Below are positions 23,611-34,919 of a DNA stretch of 64,000 nt, one piece after another; position 1 is the stretch's first letter, and every line of letters begins with the position of its first letter. This DNA is from Thalassia testudinum (Eukaryota; Streptophyta; Magnoliopsida; Alismatales; Hydrocharitaceae). The notes under the pieces are model-generated. The model saw only the letters and a program-made list of their open reading frames with translations. It made no database searches and was not told the origin of the DNA. The translations under genes and the position numbers were made by a program. The stretch covers positions 43,165,001-43,229,000 of the forward strand of contig JAZHRO010000003.1 in the NCBI GenBank assembly GCA_037157565.1, in the 5' to 3' direction.

Positions 23611-24378
23611 TGGTGTAAATGTGGTTCCCACTTGATATTTAATGTAAAGAAACAAAAGAACCTAAAGTTTATTATGTGGTGAATCCCACCACATTGGCAA
23701 AGCCACCATACCACTTTAAACAAAACGCACGGTGATAAATAACTTTGTACCAATGATAAATCACTTTACACCGGTAAATTATTCTGGGTGATTTTGCACT
23801 GATGATAAATTATTCTAAGGTGACTTTGCACCAATGCAATCTCATTTTGTACCAATGCAAAATTATTCCGAAGGTGATCTGGTAGTTTTATACCCATGCA
23901 AAGTGATTTTCCACCTGTGAAAAGTGATTTTGACATATGGGTTTTGGATTTCGAATTTAGGATTTAGGTTTTAGATTTATGGAAAGTGATTTTACCTATG
24001 AGAAGTGATTTTTCACTTGAAAAGTGATTTTTCACCTTAGGATTTAGTCCCTAAACCCTAAACACTAAAGACTAAACCCTAAATCTTAAGGTGAAAAATC
24101 ACTTTTCAAGTAAAAAATCACTTATCATAGGTGAAGAAATACTTAAAATTTAATTTTGCATCTATGCAATCTTACTTTGCACCAGTACAAATTAAGATTG
24201 CACCGGTGTAAAATTATTTCGAAGGTGATATGGTGGTTTTGCACCGATGTAAAGTGATTCTAAAGGTGATTTGAGTGGTTTACATCTCATCACATCTAAG
24301 TACTTTTTTTACATAAAAAGGAGATACATCAAGTGAGAATCATGTTCACAATTCTCTGGATCAACATTTACATCATTT
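23611..24378. mobile_element. Foldback (long inverted repeat) element
   Basis: The two halves are inverted copies. The left outer end (GGTGTAAATGTGGTTCCCAC, then TTGAT) matches the complement of the right outer end (AAATGTTGATCC, then CTCACTTGATG). Near the centre CTATGAGAAGTGATTTTTC to CACCTTAGGATTTAG mirrors CTAAATCTTAAGGTGAAAAA to TTATCATAGG, around a loop of about 30 bases with CCCTAAACCCTAAA repeats. The units AAGTGATTTT and TTGCACC recur many times in each arm. No protein is encoded. It lies 3 bases beyond the CACTA right end. Confidence 0.65.
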
Positions 24379-27300
24379 TTTACCTTTCCAAACCTATGTC
24401 CAATTAATAAATAGTAACTTACATAGCACTTTTTCATTTCTTTCTTTCCTCATTTTACTTAGGTTGAGAAGGAGCATATCAAGTGATTAAATGAAATAAA
24501 TTATGTAGCATAAATCTCATAAGAATTTTAAAGAATTGTTATTTGTCTTTATTTTATTATCTATCATTTATATATTTTATTTGCAATATGTGGTAATTAC
24601 AACTTCACGAGGAAAGGCCAATGATTCAGAGGGAAAAGATTGCACAGCCCAGTATAAGGTTGTGCCAAGTTCTCACTTAAACCTAAGTGGAAGTCACCCT
24701 TACTAAGTTATGCCTTTATAGGAAATGGCATACCTATCTAAATAGTACTAGAATTTTCGGATATTATGGACCGAACGAGAAGGTTGTCAACCTCTATTGA
24801 GAAACTATGCATAGATTGTCTTAATTGTTGATTCCTTCACTCTTAAGTTAGTGAATCATGCCTTAAACAGGATTATGGGGAAATAATCCTTCCCTAGAAA
24901 AATTAAATGGTTAGATTAAATTTTTTTCTTGCTTTGGGATCACAAAAGTTTGAAAAAGGCTATAACATCTTAGTTAGATGGGTCAGCTAGTTGGCTAGAC
25001 ACATGTCACCCTCTAGAATCACTTCTCTTATTCAATTCTTGGTATATAAAACCTAATTTATCATCCAGTCAACTAGGCATTTCCCAAGATAACTAAAGGA
25101 TCAATCACCCACTGGACTCATTTTCTTGAATCTACTAATTCACTAGGCTATTACACTTTAATTGTGATAAAACACTAATACCTCTCTAGTTTCAAAGCCA
25201 ATTGACCTAAAATTTTTCCTATTAAATTCCTTGCATTTTGTAAAAGCTATTGAAAGGACTAATCTTGGCATCTAATGGTAAAATTCAAGTCTCACAAAAT
25301 ACAAGGAGAGAATGCAAACTACTAAAAGTTTCTTGAAGGTTTCAAATAGAAATTAATGAAAGAAGGAAAGATGTGTGCTTTCATTGAATTGACTCTCCTT
25401 TTCTTTTTCAAGTGCATTAGGTAGGCTGGTGCTGGGACTATCATTCAAAAGTATTTTTGATCAATTAGATGCCCATGTGGAATGAGGAGAAGAACAAGCA
25501 AAACTAGGTGAATAAGGGATCCTCAAGTCAGAAAATATTCACATTGCTCCATTCTAGAACATTCTACTTCAGCTAAATATTCATTCTAATAAACTGACAA
25601 TCCACTGAAGATAGTGTTACCTAATATTCTCTATCTCCCCTTAATAGTGACCTTTGGTTGAATATTATTTAAATGAATAAAATGGAATGCCCTCTCCTTC
25701 CTCCATCTTCTCCTCCATGTTACTTAGATCACAAATTGGGGAAATCTCAATCTTTCAATGAATTTTTAAGCCCATTTGATTCCTTCAGAAAGGAGGTTCA
25801 TGCTCTATTACACTTGAAGGTATAAGCTACAGATAAATTGAATAGGTATAATTTCTTGAATCAAGATGAGAAGTTACGTATTTTATTGTGTGAAGGTGCA
25901 AATAATGAAATCAATGTTGAAGCCTCCCCCAAGCTAAAGACAAACATGATCAAAAAGCTTACACCATAGTAGTTGTAAACCATGTGAAATTAGGGAATGT
26001 TGGGGTTGGTCACAATCGACAACCAACTACATTTACTTTGAGAAAGAATCGCAATTGCTATCTTATCATACAAATAATCCAATAGGATTCATCTAGAACT
26101 GACTTTACAACTAGGTTTTAGCCTAGTCAGCTAGCATTGGTTTTGGTTAGCTTTTAAAAGGAAATTTCTTGTTGTAACCAACCCAAGTGCTTAAGCTTCG
26201 CCGTTTAGTTCTCAAAAAAGGGATGTTTACACTCAAGTCCTATTATTATAGTTTTTGTTCCTCCCATGAGATGTAATTGAGAAAAGCCATTGAGCTATTC
26301 AATATGCAATGTATCAAAGCCCATAGAAAATTAGTTGCCAAAGGTGTAAGGCCCATCATGGCATTGACTTTAGAAAGTACCATATGCATTATTGCAGGCA
26401 CACCATGTCGTTGATCTAACCATGAGGTTACTTATCTGAAGGCAACAAAATGGATTCTTCAATAGTTTCAAGGTTCCAAATCAATCCTTGTGGGAAATAA
26501 TTACGCCAGCTAGGTGAGATTCAAAACAATGCAAAAATTTAACATGCATTCCTAGCCAAACATGATGCTATCTCATGGAGTAACAAGAAAAATGTGTCGA
26601 TTTGCCAACCTTGATTTCATGTATTGCAATTATTCAGGAGGTTGAAGGACTTTGATCAACTTGAGGTGAAATGAATTGTTATGGATTCCACAGGAGGCTG
26701 GAATGACAAATGAAAGAAGTGATAGGGAGCATATTCAATAGCAAAAATGAAATCCAATAATATCCATGATCGCAAAATTAGAAGGCCATCCTTAATGTTA
26801 GAAATCCTGAAACTAGAAGGGACGAGACTAAATTCTAATCAAATGAACTTTGCTCAGCTGACATCTTCACTTCTACCAGTTAAGGTAAGCCTAACTTAGA
26901 TGAGAAGTAAATTACTCAAAAAAAAAAAGAGACCACGGAAAAAAATATCTTTTGAATTAAAGACTCCAAACCAGAATTCCACAACATGCCTACCCCAAGA
27001 CGTTGGAGAAGCTTACACATCTTGGACTTGTAGGATGAATCATGACATTTTACAACCGCATCAACTTCTCTTTGAGACTCAATATTGGTTGCTCGCATCT
27101 CTTAGACATTTCCACATAACTAAAATCCAGGGCACAGGTAACTACTTTGACAGCTTGCGATTAGATAACCGCCACATTCCTCTTATCCTGTTGCCTTCCT
27201 TGTGTAGCAAACACCACAAAGGCCTTACAAGTAAATTTGTTGATCAGAGGAAAATTCATGAAGGAAATTGGTTTTGAAACATTGTCGCTGTAGTCACAAA

Positions 27301-28610
27301 AATTTGAGATCAAATAATTAACCGGATGATGAGTCTGGATCAAAAACAGGGAGGATACGTTCAAAAATCCATGTTTAGTCTACTTATTTTTTATATTTTT
27401 TCAATTTCATAATTTTTATGAACTTTTGTAATAAAATGGAGTGGAAAATGTGAGTGTGAGTGTGGTGGAAAGAGCAAGAATGGAGGGATCAAGTGTGCAT
27501 ATAAGGAAAACGTAGTAATATGCAAAGCAACGTAAGTGGAACAACTTACAGGATTATTAAAAAAATTGTCATAATAGTTATACTAAGAGAGAGATGAGAG
27601 AGAGAGAGAGAGAAAAGCAACTTGTATTACTAAAAAAAACTTATTCTACAATATTTAAACAATAAATAGCAGAAATAGAAAGAGAGACAAGAATGTTATC
27701 ACCTTCAACGATGGATTAGGAGATAATTCGCGCAGCATCGATCTAGATAACTAAGGTGAGGAAGTAGAAGATGGAGGTGAGAAGTACGAAGAGCAGAGGG
27801 GCGGCGAGGTCGACGACCGGCGAGATTTGCTACCTAGGAGGGGGATGAGAGGACGATTAGAGTGAGCTCCATGAATGGCTTTGAGGAGATGGAAAAAAAT
27901 TATTTTTTTTTCTACTGGAACTTCCCAATGGCTTGGGATACAAGAATTGGATCTTGGAAAGTTTTTCCAAGCTCTAAAGGGGAGGGAGTTGGATTAGGAA
28001 GGGGTGGTTTGCAATGGAAGGGGCTTTAGCCTTTATATAGTGGAAGAAGGTGGGCTAAATTTGGCCAAGAGAAGTAGTTTGCACGAGGGGCACGTGATAT
28101 TTCTATATATGTTTACATTAATTATGCCTGACTAATGCTAATCTAAGGGTTAACTAGGATAGAAAGTATTTAGTTAGGTTAGAATTGTCATATAGCTGCA
28201 TTTTGTAAATATTGCACAATGTTGAGTTTTTTTTGCAATTTTTCCCCAATCTATATATGGTACATTGATGTCTTTGTTATAATATGTGCAGGTTCCAGGT
28301 TTGGAGCAATTTTGAGCCTTGGAGACTACATTTCCAAGATTGAGCTTCTTTTGTATGGGGGATGAGCCTATTTTTATGGAACCTAACCTATTTAGCAATT
28401 AGTCTAGCCTATTTAGAAATCCAATCTTTCCAACCTAGGACCCACCTACCTAGTCTAATTAGCAAACTAATTTGGTCAACATAGAGCCTATTTGAGACCT
28501 ATTTATGTTGGCTAAATGAACTTATTTAGATCCTAAAAACCCAAAACCACCTTATCCTATCATTTCCTTAACCCTTAGCAAAAACCCTTTAGGACCCTTA
28601 GATTACTATC
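24379..28610. other. Unassigned region; its right part is probably 5' LTR of the older Athila-like element
   Basis: No intact gene or clear domain was recognised. Open stretches such as 26,900-27,277 carry no known motif. The DNA looks like decayed repeat sequence. A GA-rich microsatellite lies at 27,585-27,614. The last several hundred bases flank the CTATC target site of the next element and must join directly to 39,111 onward, so they belong to the same pre-insertion sequence, which looks like an LTR because it leads to a TATA box (39,323) and a primer site (39,927). Confidence 0.35.
28606..28610. repeat. Target-site duplication CTATC, left
   Basis: The five bases before the left LTR are identical to the five bases after the right LTR (39106-39110). 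The left LTR starts CGATGAG where the right starts TGATGAG, so the terminal T of the left copy has changed. Confidence 0.85.
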
Positions 28611-29426
28611 CGATGAGAACCTCATCATGAACCCTAACTAGCTCATTTTGACCTAAGAAAGAGAATAAAGGCTCCTCCATAACCTAGAGAAAGGCCTAAT
28701 TCAAGGAAGAAATGCTCTGAGAAGAAAATATGAAATAAAGGTTAAAACTGTAATTTTACCATTACAGCACATCAATGAGATTTCTCAGAAGCTAAACATA
28801 GGTCAAATGGTCTTAAGAAGATGAAAAGTGGGTTGATTTAGTCATAAATGGGTTCATATGCAGTTTAGGAATTAAATGACATCTTGTAACCATAAAACAG
28901 ATCCACTTAATTCAACAAGGTTCTGGTCAGGATAAAAATCAACTAAATCCTCTAACATTTATGGAAAAATATCCCTTAGGGTTTAGAACCTTCAAATTGG
29001 CCTGTGGAACCTATTTTGACCTAAATAGGGGTCCTAGCTCATTATTTGACCTAATTTGAATTTTTGTGTAAAATATCCAGTCAAACGTGGTCAAACCTAA
29101 AATCCAACTTCACCATTGGATTCCTTATGCCCAAATTAGGTTTGTATTAAAATTTGAACCTAAGGGAAGGTCACCATGACCTACTTTGCAAAATAGTCCA
29201 CCCAATTACATTCTGACCCCTAACTTTTGAAAACCCTTGCGTAGACCCCCTAACTTCCTTGCCACTCTTACAATTAGGTCCCTCCACCATTAAAACGAAG
29301 GAATCCTACTCCGACGAGGTGTTGAAGGGGATTGCTCCCTAATTCCTCAGAGATCTCCCAGATTTGGAAGGGAGATTCTCTGAGGAATTCCCTTCCATCT
29401 GAGCATGATCCCATGACTTGAGTCGC

Positions 29427-29463
29427 ACCCAATCTCTCGTGCGAATGCACGAGAGATATGGGT
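29427..29463. promoter_or_regulatory. Perfect 11-bp palindrome with GAAT loop upstream of the TATA box
   Basis: ATCTCTCGTGC and GCACGAGAGAT pair perfectly around GAAT. The pairing extends outward as ACCCA with TGGGT after a one-base bulge. It lies about 80 bases upstream of the TATA box. In the other LTR the stem has changed at one base pair in both arms and the palindrome is kept. It may be a dimeric factor-binding site. Confidence 0.6.
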
Positions 29464-29543
29464 ATCTCCTTGAAATTCCTCTCCGGCAAGGACTTTTGCA
29501 CTTGGAAGCTTGTCTTCTAAGCACAAGAGCCCCTGCTAGTGCC

Positions 29544-29550
29544 TATAAAA
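29544..29550 (+). promoter_or_regulatory. TATA box of the 5' LTR
   Basis: TATAAAA in the context GCCTATAAAAGGACC, followed by a C-rich leader, is a good RNA polymerase II core promoter. The same sequence is in the 3' LTR at 37,179. Confidence 0.75.
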
Positions 29551-30769
29551 GGACCACCACCTCCGGTCGCTCCCATTCAGCTTAACTTGGCTGGAGAACC
29601 ACCTCCAATTCGTCCCTTCTCCTTTAGCCAAGTATCCAGTAGGCTCCGGCGACCTATCCTCCTCCTCGTCGCTCTGCCACAATACCAGTGGCAGAGCCAT
29701 CTTCGTCTATGTCCTCCGTGTCGCGCAATACCCACGCGCGTGCTCCAGCCCCTTCGTCATCGCCGTTCTCCCTCCTCTGGAAGTCCTCTTCTCCAGCGGC
29801 AGCAAGTACAACCAACCGCCCTTTTTACCCCCTTCATCCACTTAATTAGGTCAAAACTCTTCCTCTCTCTCCCCTCTTTATTTCCCCTACTTCTATTTCT
29901 ACTTTTATATCCTTGACGCCGCAGACCACCTCCATCTTCTCCATCTCCGGTTGACCACTGGCGAAGGTGCTTCCATCGCTCCGCACCTCCACACACCTCG
30001 CCACCTACCTCATCACCTCCGCCACTAGCCACTAAGCACATTCCACCCCTTCACTGACCACCATCACCTCCCTAAATGCCCATCGAACACACCCATAAAC
30101 ATGGCCACAGAGCGACCTAGGCACGCACACCTAGGCCACCCCGCGGCCATCCAACCACCGCCTCACCTTCGCCGTGACACGGCGAAGCTCCTCATGTGTT
30201 TTAATGGGGTCGACAGGCTATATTGAGTGAAGTGCCGGTCCGACCCTCTTCCACCATTGACGTAGAAGCACGGAGCTTGCAAGCTTCACTCCAGGTCGCA
30301 CGCTCCAGGCATAAGAGTCCTGGGTGAAGCGCGAGGGTCTCACGCATGCATCCAGCTAGAGAGCAGGCTTAGCGAGCGACTGCAGCAGTGACAATTAGGC
30401 GAAGTCCTCCTGCGGGCGCGTAAGCGAAGCGGGTAGGACTTTTAGTCCCACCTCGTGAACTTAGGAGTGAGGTGTGCGATTTATATTATTTTTGTGTTCT
30501 TTGTTGGTTGCCTCAAGTGACACAGGGTGAGGTCCCTCACCCACGTACACCCACATCATCCGCGACCTATGCCCCGCGGACCTGGCTGACTGACCCGATT
30601 AGCCTCGCACTCCTCACGCACCACCCACACCGGTGCGCCTGGACCCGGGCACACGAAACCTGACTCGATTACCCGGCCTGTCTCTGGGAGAGAAAACCCA
30701 AGAGAGAAACAGAGAGAGAGTGTACGCGATGGAGGGTAGGGGTAGGTTTTGCTCCACTGTGTGCAGGAA

Positions 30770-31205
30770 AGAAGAAGGAAAAGAAGAGGAGCTAAGGCAG
30801 GGAAAGCTGATAAGCTAAAGAAGGAAGAAGAAGGAAGAAAGGAAAAGGAAGGAAGCCAAAGGCAAAGAGGCTAAGGAAGGAAGAAGAAGGACTTGCGGCC
30901 AAGCAGAGAAGGAAGGAGAGGCAGAAGCAAGGAAGGCAGAAGCCAAGGGAAAGAGAAGGCACTGTAGAAGAAAGGAGGCACGGCTGAAGAAAAGAGCTGA
31001 AGGCAGAAGCTTAAGGAAAGAAGAAGGAAGGAGGAGGAAGAAAGAAGAAAGAAAGAAATCAAGGCTGAAAGAAAGAAGAAGCAGAAGGCCAAAGTCAAAG
31101 AAGAGAAAGTCAAGGAAGAAGAGAAGGAAGAAAGCCAAAGAACAGAAAAGGAAGAAGAAAGAAGAGAAGAAAGAAAAGAAGAACAAGCTGAAGCACAAGC
31201 CAAGA
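30770..31205 (+). repeat. Purine-rich (GAA/GGA) tract in the 5' LTR
   Basis: About 435 bases are almost only A and G, mainly GAAGGAAGAAGAAGG-type units with GCC interruptions. The tract sits just before the LTR tail and is present in the other LTR at 38,390-38,825. The long frames it opens (Lys/Glu/Arg-rich on plus, Phe/Leu/Ser-rich on minus) follow from the composition. Confidence 0.85.
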
Positions 31206-31489
31206 AGAATCGACCCTTTTTCTATTCCTCTCAATTTCTCTTCTATTTTGCTACATTTTAATTCATATACTCTTGCATTCTATTTTGAATTAGATTTTGA
31301 GTAGATTTAAGTGTTCAAATTACATTATTGAGATTAGTGTATAGATTCCGTTTGCTCCCTGTGTTCGACCTCAGATACTTAGGTTTTCAAGTAATAAAAA
31401 CTTCTTATTTATTATCAACGCTTGATCACCTATACTACAACACGACTGATTTACTCCTTTAAAAAGCCCGACCAAGCATTGTAACATTT

Positions 31490-31507
31490 TGGCGTCATTG
31501 CCGGGGA
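31490..31507 (+). other. Primer binding site, tRNA-Asp type
   Basis: TGGCGTCATTGCCGGGGA lies 3 bases after the left LTR. It matches the complement of the plant tRNA-Asp 3' end (TGGCGCCGTTGCCGGGGA) at 16 of 18 bases. tRNA-Asp priming is typical of Athila/Tat elements. Confidence 0.85.
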
Positions 31508-32686
31508 GCAACATGCAATTTATCACTAATCTCTGCATTATTTGTGATTATATTTGAGCACCAGCTTGCCCTATTTGTTTTGTTGTGATCTTGCAAGGTA
31601 TTTCACGAGAAAATCTCTCGTGCAAGTCAACCACTCTAGGGCAGGTAATCTCTCTTCTTCCCTAAATCCAGCCTCTAATTCTAAGAAGAAAAAAGGAAGA
31701 AACCAAATTAGGAACCAACTGCCATCTTTTATAGTAATTACCATCTTTAAGGTAAAGGTTTCCCGATTTTGCGAAAATTTTTCAAAAACTTATTGAAGTA
31801 GAAGCAATTTTTTAGAGATCCTCTCCCACAAAATTCTTGTGCTTAATAGAAATCACGCTTAATCTCTGCGGACAACACATTTCTTATTTTGAAGTCCAAA
31901 GAGAACTTTTATGAAAAGAAAAGAGGTTTGGAAATAGAACCAAATTAAGGTTTCAACAGTAGGATTTTTGGAATGCTAGTCACACATGCTTGTTTACAAG
32001 GAAATAAATCCTCCCTCATCAGTGTGCTACCCAAGCCCTTGATTGAAGAGATCTAAACAAGACAAACCCTAAAAATTGAGCTCTAAAATCACTTGAATCT
32101 TAAAATCATTTGACCTAATAACCTAGGAGTCAAATCAGGGTGATTTCTAGGTCTTGACCTAGAATCATTCTGCCATCTTTAGGGCAGGTCAGGTGAAGTT
32201 GACCCTTTGGGTCAACCAAACTCCAAATTAGGTCACAAAACCAAAACATCTAAAGTTCAAGTGAAAATCCTAAAGCACCTTTGATCTTAAAAGTGGCAGA
32301 CTTAAGAGGTCAAGGTCCCCATTCTGGTCTCCCTGGAATCTCAGTGACAAGAGAGGTCGTGTAGGGGAAACCCTGTAACTCGTGGGGATGCTCTTCTGTG
32401 TAGGGGTCTTTGCGGGACTCTCCCTCTCTGGCTGCCCAGGTAATTCTCAGGTGGACGACTTTTTGATCCAGGGGTATCATCCGCCCCGAACCCTTATAGT
32501 CATCCAAATGTCTTTGGGTGCCTCAATTGGGTCAAAAACATCTCCAAACCCTCGTCTCCTTTCTCTAGAGCATACACATAAAATTTCAGTCGGACTCTTT
32601 ATTCAGATCTATTCGCTTCACAACTTGATTCTACATCTTGATTCAAACTCTGATTCTACATCTTGATTCCACCACCTGATCCAAAT
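31508..32686 (+). other. Untranslated leader of the non-autonomous element
   Basis: The stretch between the primer site and the first ATG of the long frame has no recognised motif or domain. It probably holds the packaging signal needed by a non-autonomous element. Confidence 0.45.
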
Positions 32687-34484
32687 ATGCAGCCAAACCA
32701 CTTAGGATTACCATTCAAGAAACCTAAATCCCAGAGATCCATGAGAGATAGGATGATTGAGGATGCCCTAAAATTCTATGAAAAAGAAGACAAAACCTCA
32801 AACCAGTAGAAAAAATTCAGGTTAGTGTACCAACAACCACAACTTTCATCATAACCTGTGCCCAAGTGTTACTGGAAGAAGCCACAAAAGGATCAACCCG
32901 AGACATACTCATAATAGGATACATTAAAATAGAAAAATTACACAATTTTGAATACCTTCAATGCATGACAAATTCTATACTATGGGAACAACCCAAAGAT
33001 GATCTTGAAAAATGGGAAGAAATGATGAGATTATTGAAACAAATTATCGATCAACATTACCCGTACATACCCAAAACAGATGATGAACCATCTTGGAACA
33101 ATATCGAGGATCAATCCGATTTCCCAGATCTCAGGATTGAGGCATAGAGTGGTTGTGGATTCCCAACCCAGATAGAAGACAACATGTCTGATATTGAATT
33201 AGGTTGAGAAATTGCAGGAGAACACAATGTTGAGCCAACCCTAGACCATGAATCACCAAGCTTAGAATTCCAAGACTCCTGCAATAATGAGATTAGAACT
33301 GAACCTCTCGAGGGTGTAAATCCCACCCCTTATTCTGATAAGGTGACCCTCGAAGGTAATTCTGACCTAGATTCTAGTAATTTAACCCATATCCTAAGCC
33401 TAAAATCTGGATCTGAAACTTATTGGGAAGATTACGAGGCCCTGTATGAAGAAGATCAAATTTTCAATAAAGAGTATGATTTTGGACCTCTATTTGATTA
33501 ATATCCCTCTCCAACATCCTCAGAGAATCAGATTGATTTTTCAAAAGTCATGCCAATTTACGATACAGAAACCAAGGATTTGGACTAGTGGGGTTTCAAT
33601 TGGGTCTGTCCTACCAGCTTGGAACTTGAGCCTAGTAAGAATACCATTTTAAGCTCAGAATTAACATATAGGCTAGACCCCAGTTAGGTTGCTGAATCTA
33701 CATCATAAGATTTATTCTATGGTGGAACTCGTGATCTTGAATCTCATTTAGAATGTGATTTTTGCAACATCTCCGACGATTTCGAATCTAACCATAATGT
33801 CGAAGAAAATCTGCTTCCTGATTATAACAAGCCAATCTACGACCTCAGCTCACATGACTCATTCTCTAACTCCGATTCTGAGGTCCCAGTTCCCGAGATC
33901 ACTGATTTCAGTTTAGGTTCCAGTGACATGGAATCATTTCTTTTCAATCCACAGGAACCAAAACTAGAAAATGCCAAGAGTGATTGCAACCCAGATTTCA
34001 AATCTTTTCTTGACTCAGATTTCCATCACCTATAGATACCCTTCAGGCATTTACTTTTGACTTTGAAAGCTACTACGAGGACTCTCTCAATGAAACCACC
34101 TGTCACTACTTTCTAGAAGAGCCCTCATACTCAATCCTCATAGAAGCCACCTCTTCCACGCATACAGAATCGATCAAAACCCGTTTTCAACCCTAACCTG
34201 CAACTGGACTCAATTTCTATTCTGATTCACCTCTCACTAAGATGATTGCAAATGATTCAATTCCACATATATATCGGGTATTAAACATTGATCAGACTGA
34301 AAAACATGATCCATCATTCTCTGATCACCCCTGTAGGGTTTCCGCCTCATTCACTAATTACTTCACGGAGCCCTACTTTGACCAGGCTGATTCGACTCAG
34401 CCTAAACTCGAGTTTTCTCTTCTGTATCCATCCGAGCCGTATAGCATTTGGTGGGTTCCACATCTGTTGATGTATATCTATTAA
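32687..34484 (+). pseudogene. Decayed reading frame of unknown function, about 600 codons
   Basis: Starting at ATG 32,687, a frame with a basic N-terminus (GLPFKKPKSQRS) runs to about 32,850. Then, after a frame change, 32,866-34,035 stays in one frame for about 390 codons with only six stops. Another frame change continues to a TAA-type end at 34,484. The middle part has LEKWEEMMRLLKQII and then a long acidic Ser/Asp/Glu-rich region (for example SETYWEDYEALYEED). The C-terminal part ends PSEPYSIWWVPHLLMYIY. No zinc knuckle, protease, RT or integrase motif was found. It could be a diverged gag or a protein private to this family. It occupies the position of the gag-pol frame, and is followed by the conserved GGGAGGCA motif that also follows pol in the Athila elements. 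Confidence 0.5.
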
Positions 34485-34532
34485 CCCACTAGACTGATTG
34501 GGTTTGGGCTGCATCATCATCTTGTTGATCTT

Positions 34533-34579
34533 AACAAGCACCTAGTTGACCAACCAGGCTCTTAATCAAGGTGCTTGTT
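34533..34579. other. Hairpin after the decayed frame
   Basis: AACAAGCACCT and AGGTGCTTGTT are perfect 11-base inverted repeats separated by 25 bases, about 50 bases after the end of the frame. The role is unknown. Confidence 0.55.
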
Positions 34580-34640
34580 TTACAAAATTCCACTGATTTG
34601 ACCACTCCCTCTCCATCTCATTTTTTGCTCGGCTGAAGGC

Positions 34641-34675
34641 GTTGAATTTAGCGCTTAACGGGAGGCAACCCGCCA
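34641..34675 (+). other. Conserved post-ORF motif (GCGCTTAACGGGAGGCAACC)
   Basis: The block GAATTTAGCGCTTAACGGGA-GGCAACCC corresponds to TAAATTCAGCGCTCGTTGGG-AGGCACCCC at 61,282-61,314 and to a third copy at 49,421-49,449. In all three elements it follows the end of the coding region. Athila elements are known to keep such a block. Conservation outside any frame suggests an RNA or replication role. Confidence 0.65.
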
Positions 34676-34882
34676 TTCCAAAAACTCGATATCCATTTGA
34701 TTATCCGTCTGTACTCCACGTATATTGCACCCTTAGTTTAGCCTTAGACAGTCGATCCCACCTCTAGTACACGTACTAGAGCTTGAAATCATCTGCATCA
34801 ATCACTTCCCGACCCATTCGCCCACCCGATTTATCCTGTTCTAAGCCCCTGAACCCAACACTATTTCACACCCTCCATTTAC

Positions 34883-34919
34883 AATGAGGACATTGCACAA
34901 CTTAGGCATGGGGGGGTGG
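34883..34919 (+). other. Internal purine tract (GGCATGGGGGGG)
   Basis: ATGAGGACATTGCACAACTT is followed by AGGCATGGGGGGGTGG. The same arrangement occurs at 49,610-49,644 and 61,464-61,498. It resembles the element's own 3' polypurine tract (GGCATGGG before the LTR), so the element has two such tracts about 1.3 kb apart. Confidence 0.6.

Larger units (their letters stand above)
28611..31486 (+). repeat. 5' LTR of the non-autonomous element
   Basis: It begins CGATGAGAACC and ends GCATTGTAACA, and matches 36246-39105 almost throughout. In order it holds an AT-rich U3, a promoter-proximal palindrome (29,427-29,463), a TATA box (29,544), a GC-rich leader, a purine-rich tract (30,770-31,205) and the typical Athila/Tat LTR tail with CTCCCTGTGTTCGACC. 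Reading frames in it are compositional. Confidence 0.9.

Noticed and set aside
26900..27277. Frame of 125 codons between the foldback and the non-autonomous element
   Set aside because: No motif, starts at an A-run, and surrounding frames are full of stops.
30815..31234. Minus-strand Phe/Leu/Ser-rich frames in the LTRs (also 38,416-38,853), resembling membrane proteins
   Set aside because: They are the complement of a purine-rich tract; hydrophobicity is a result of composition.
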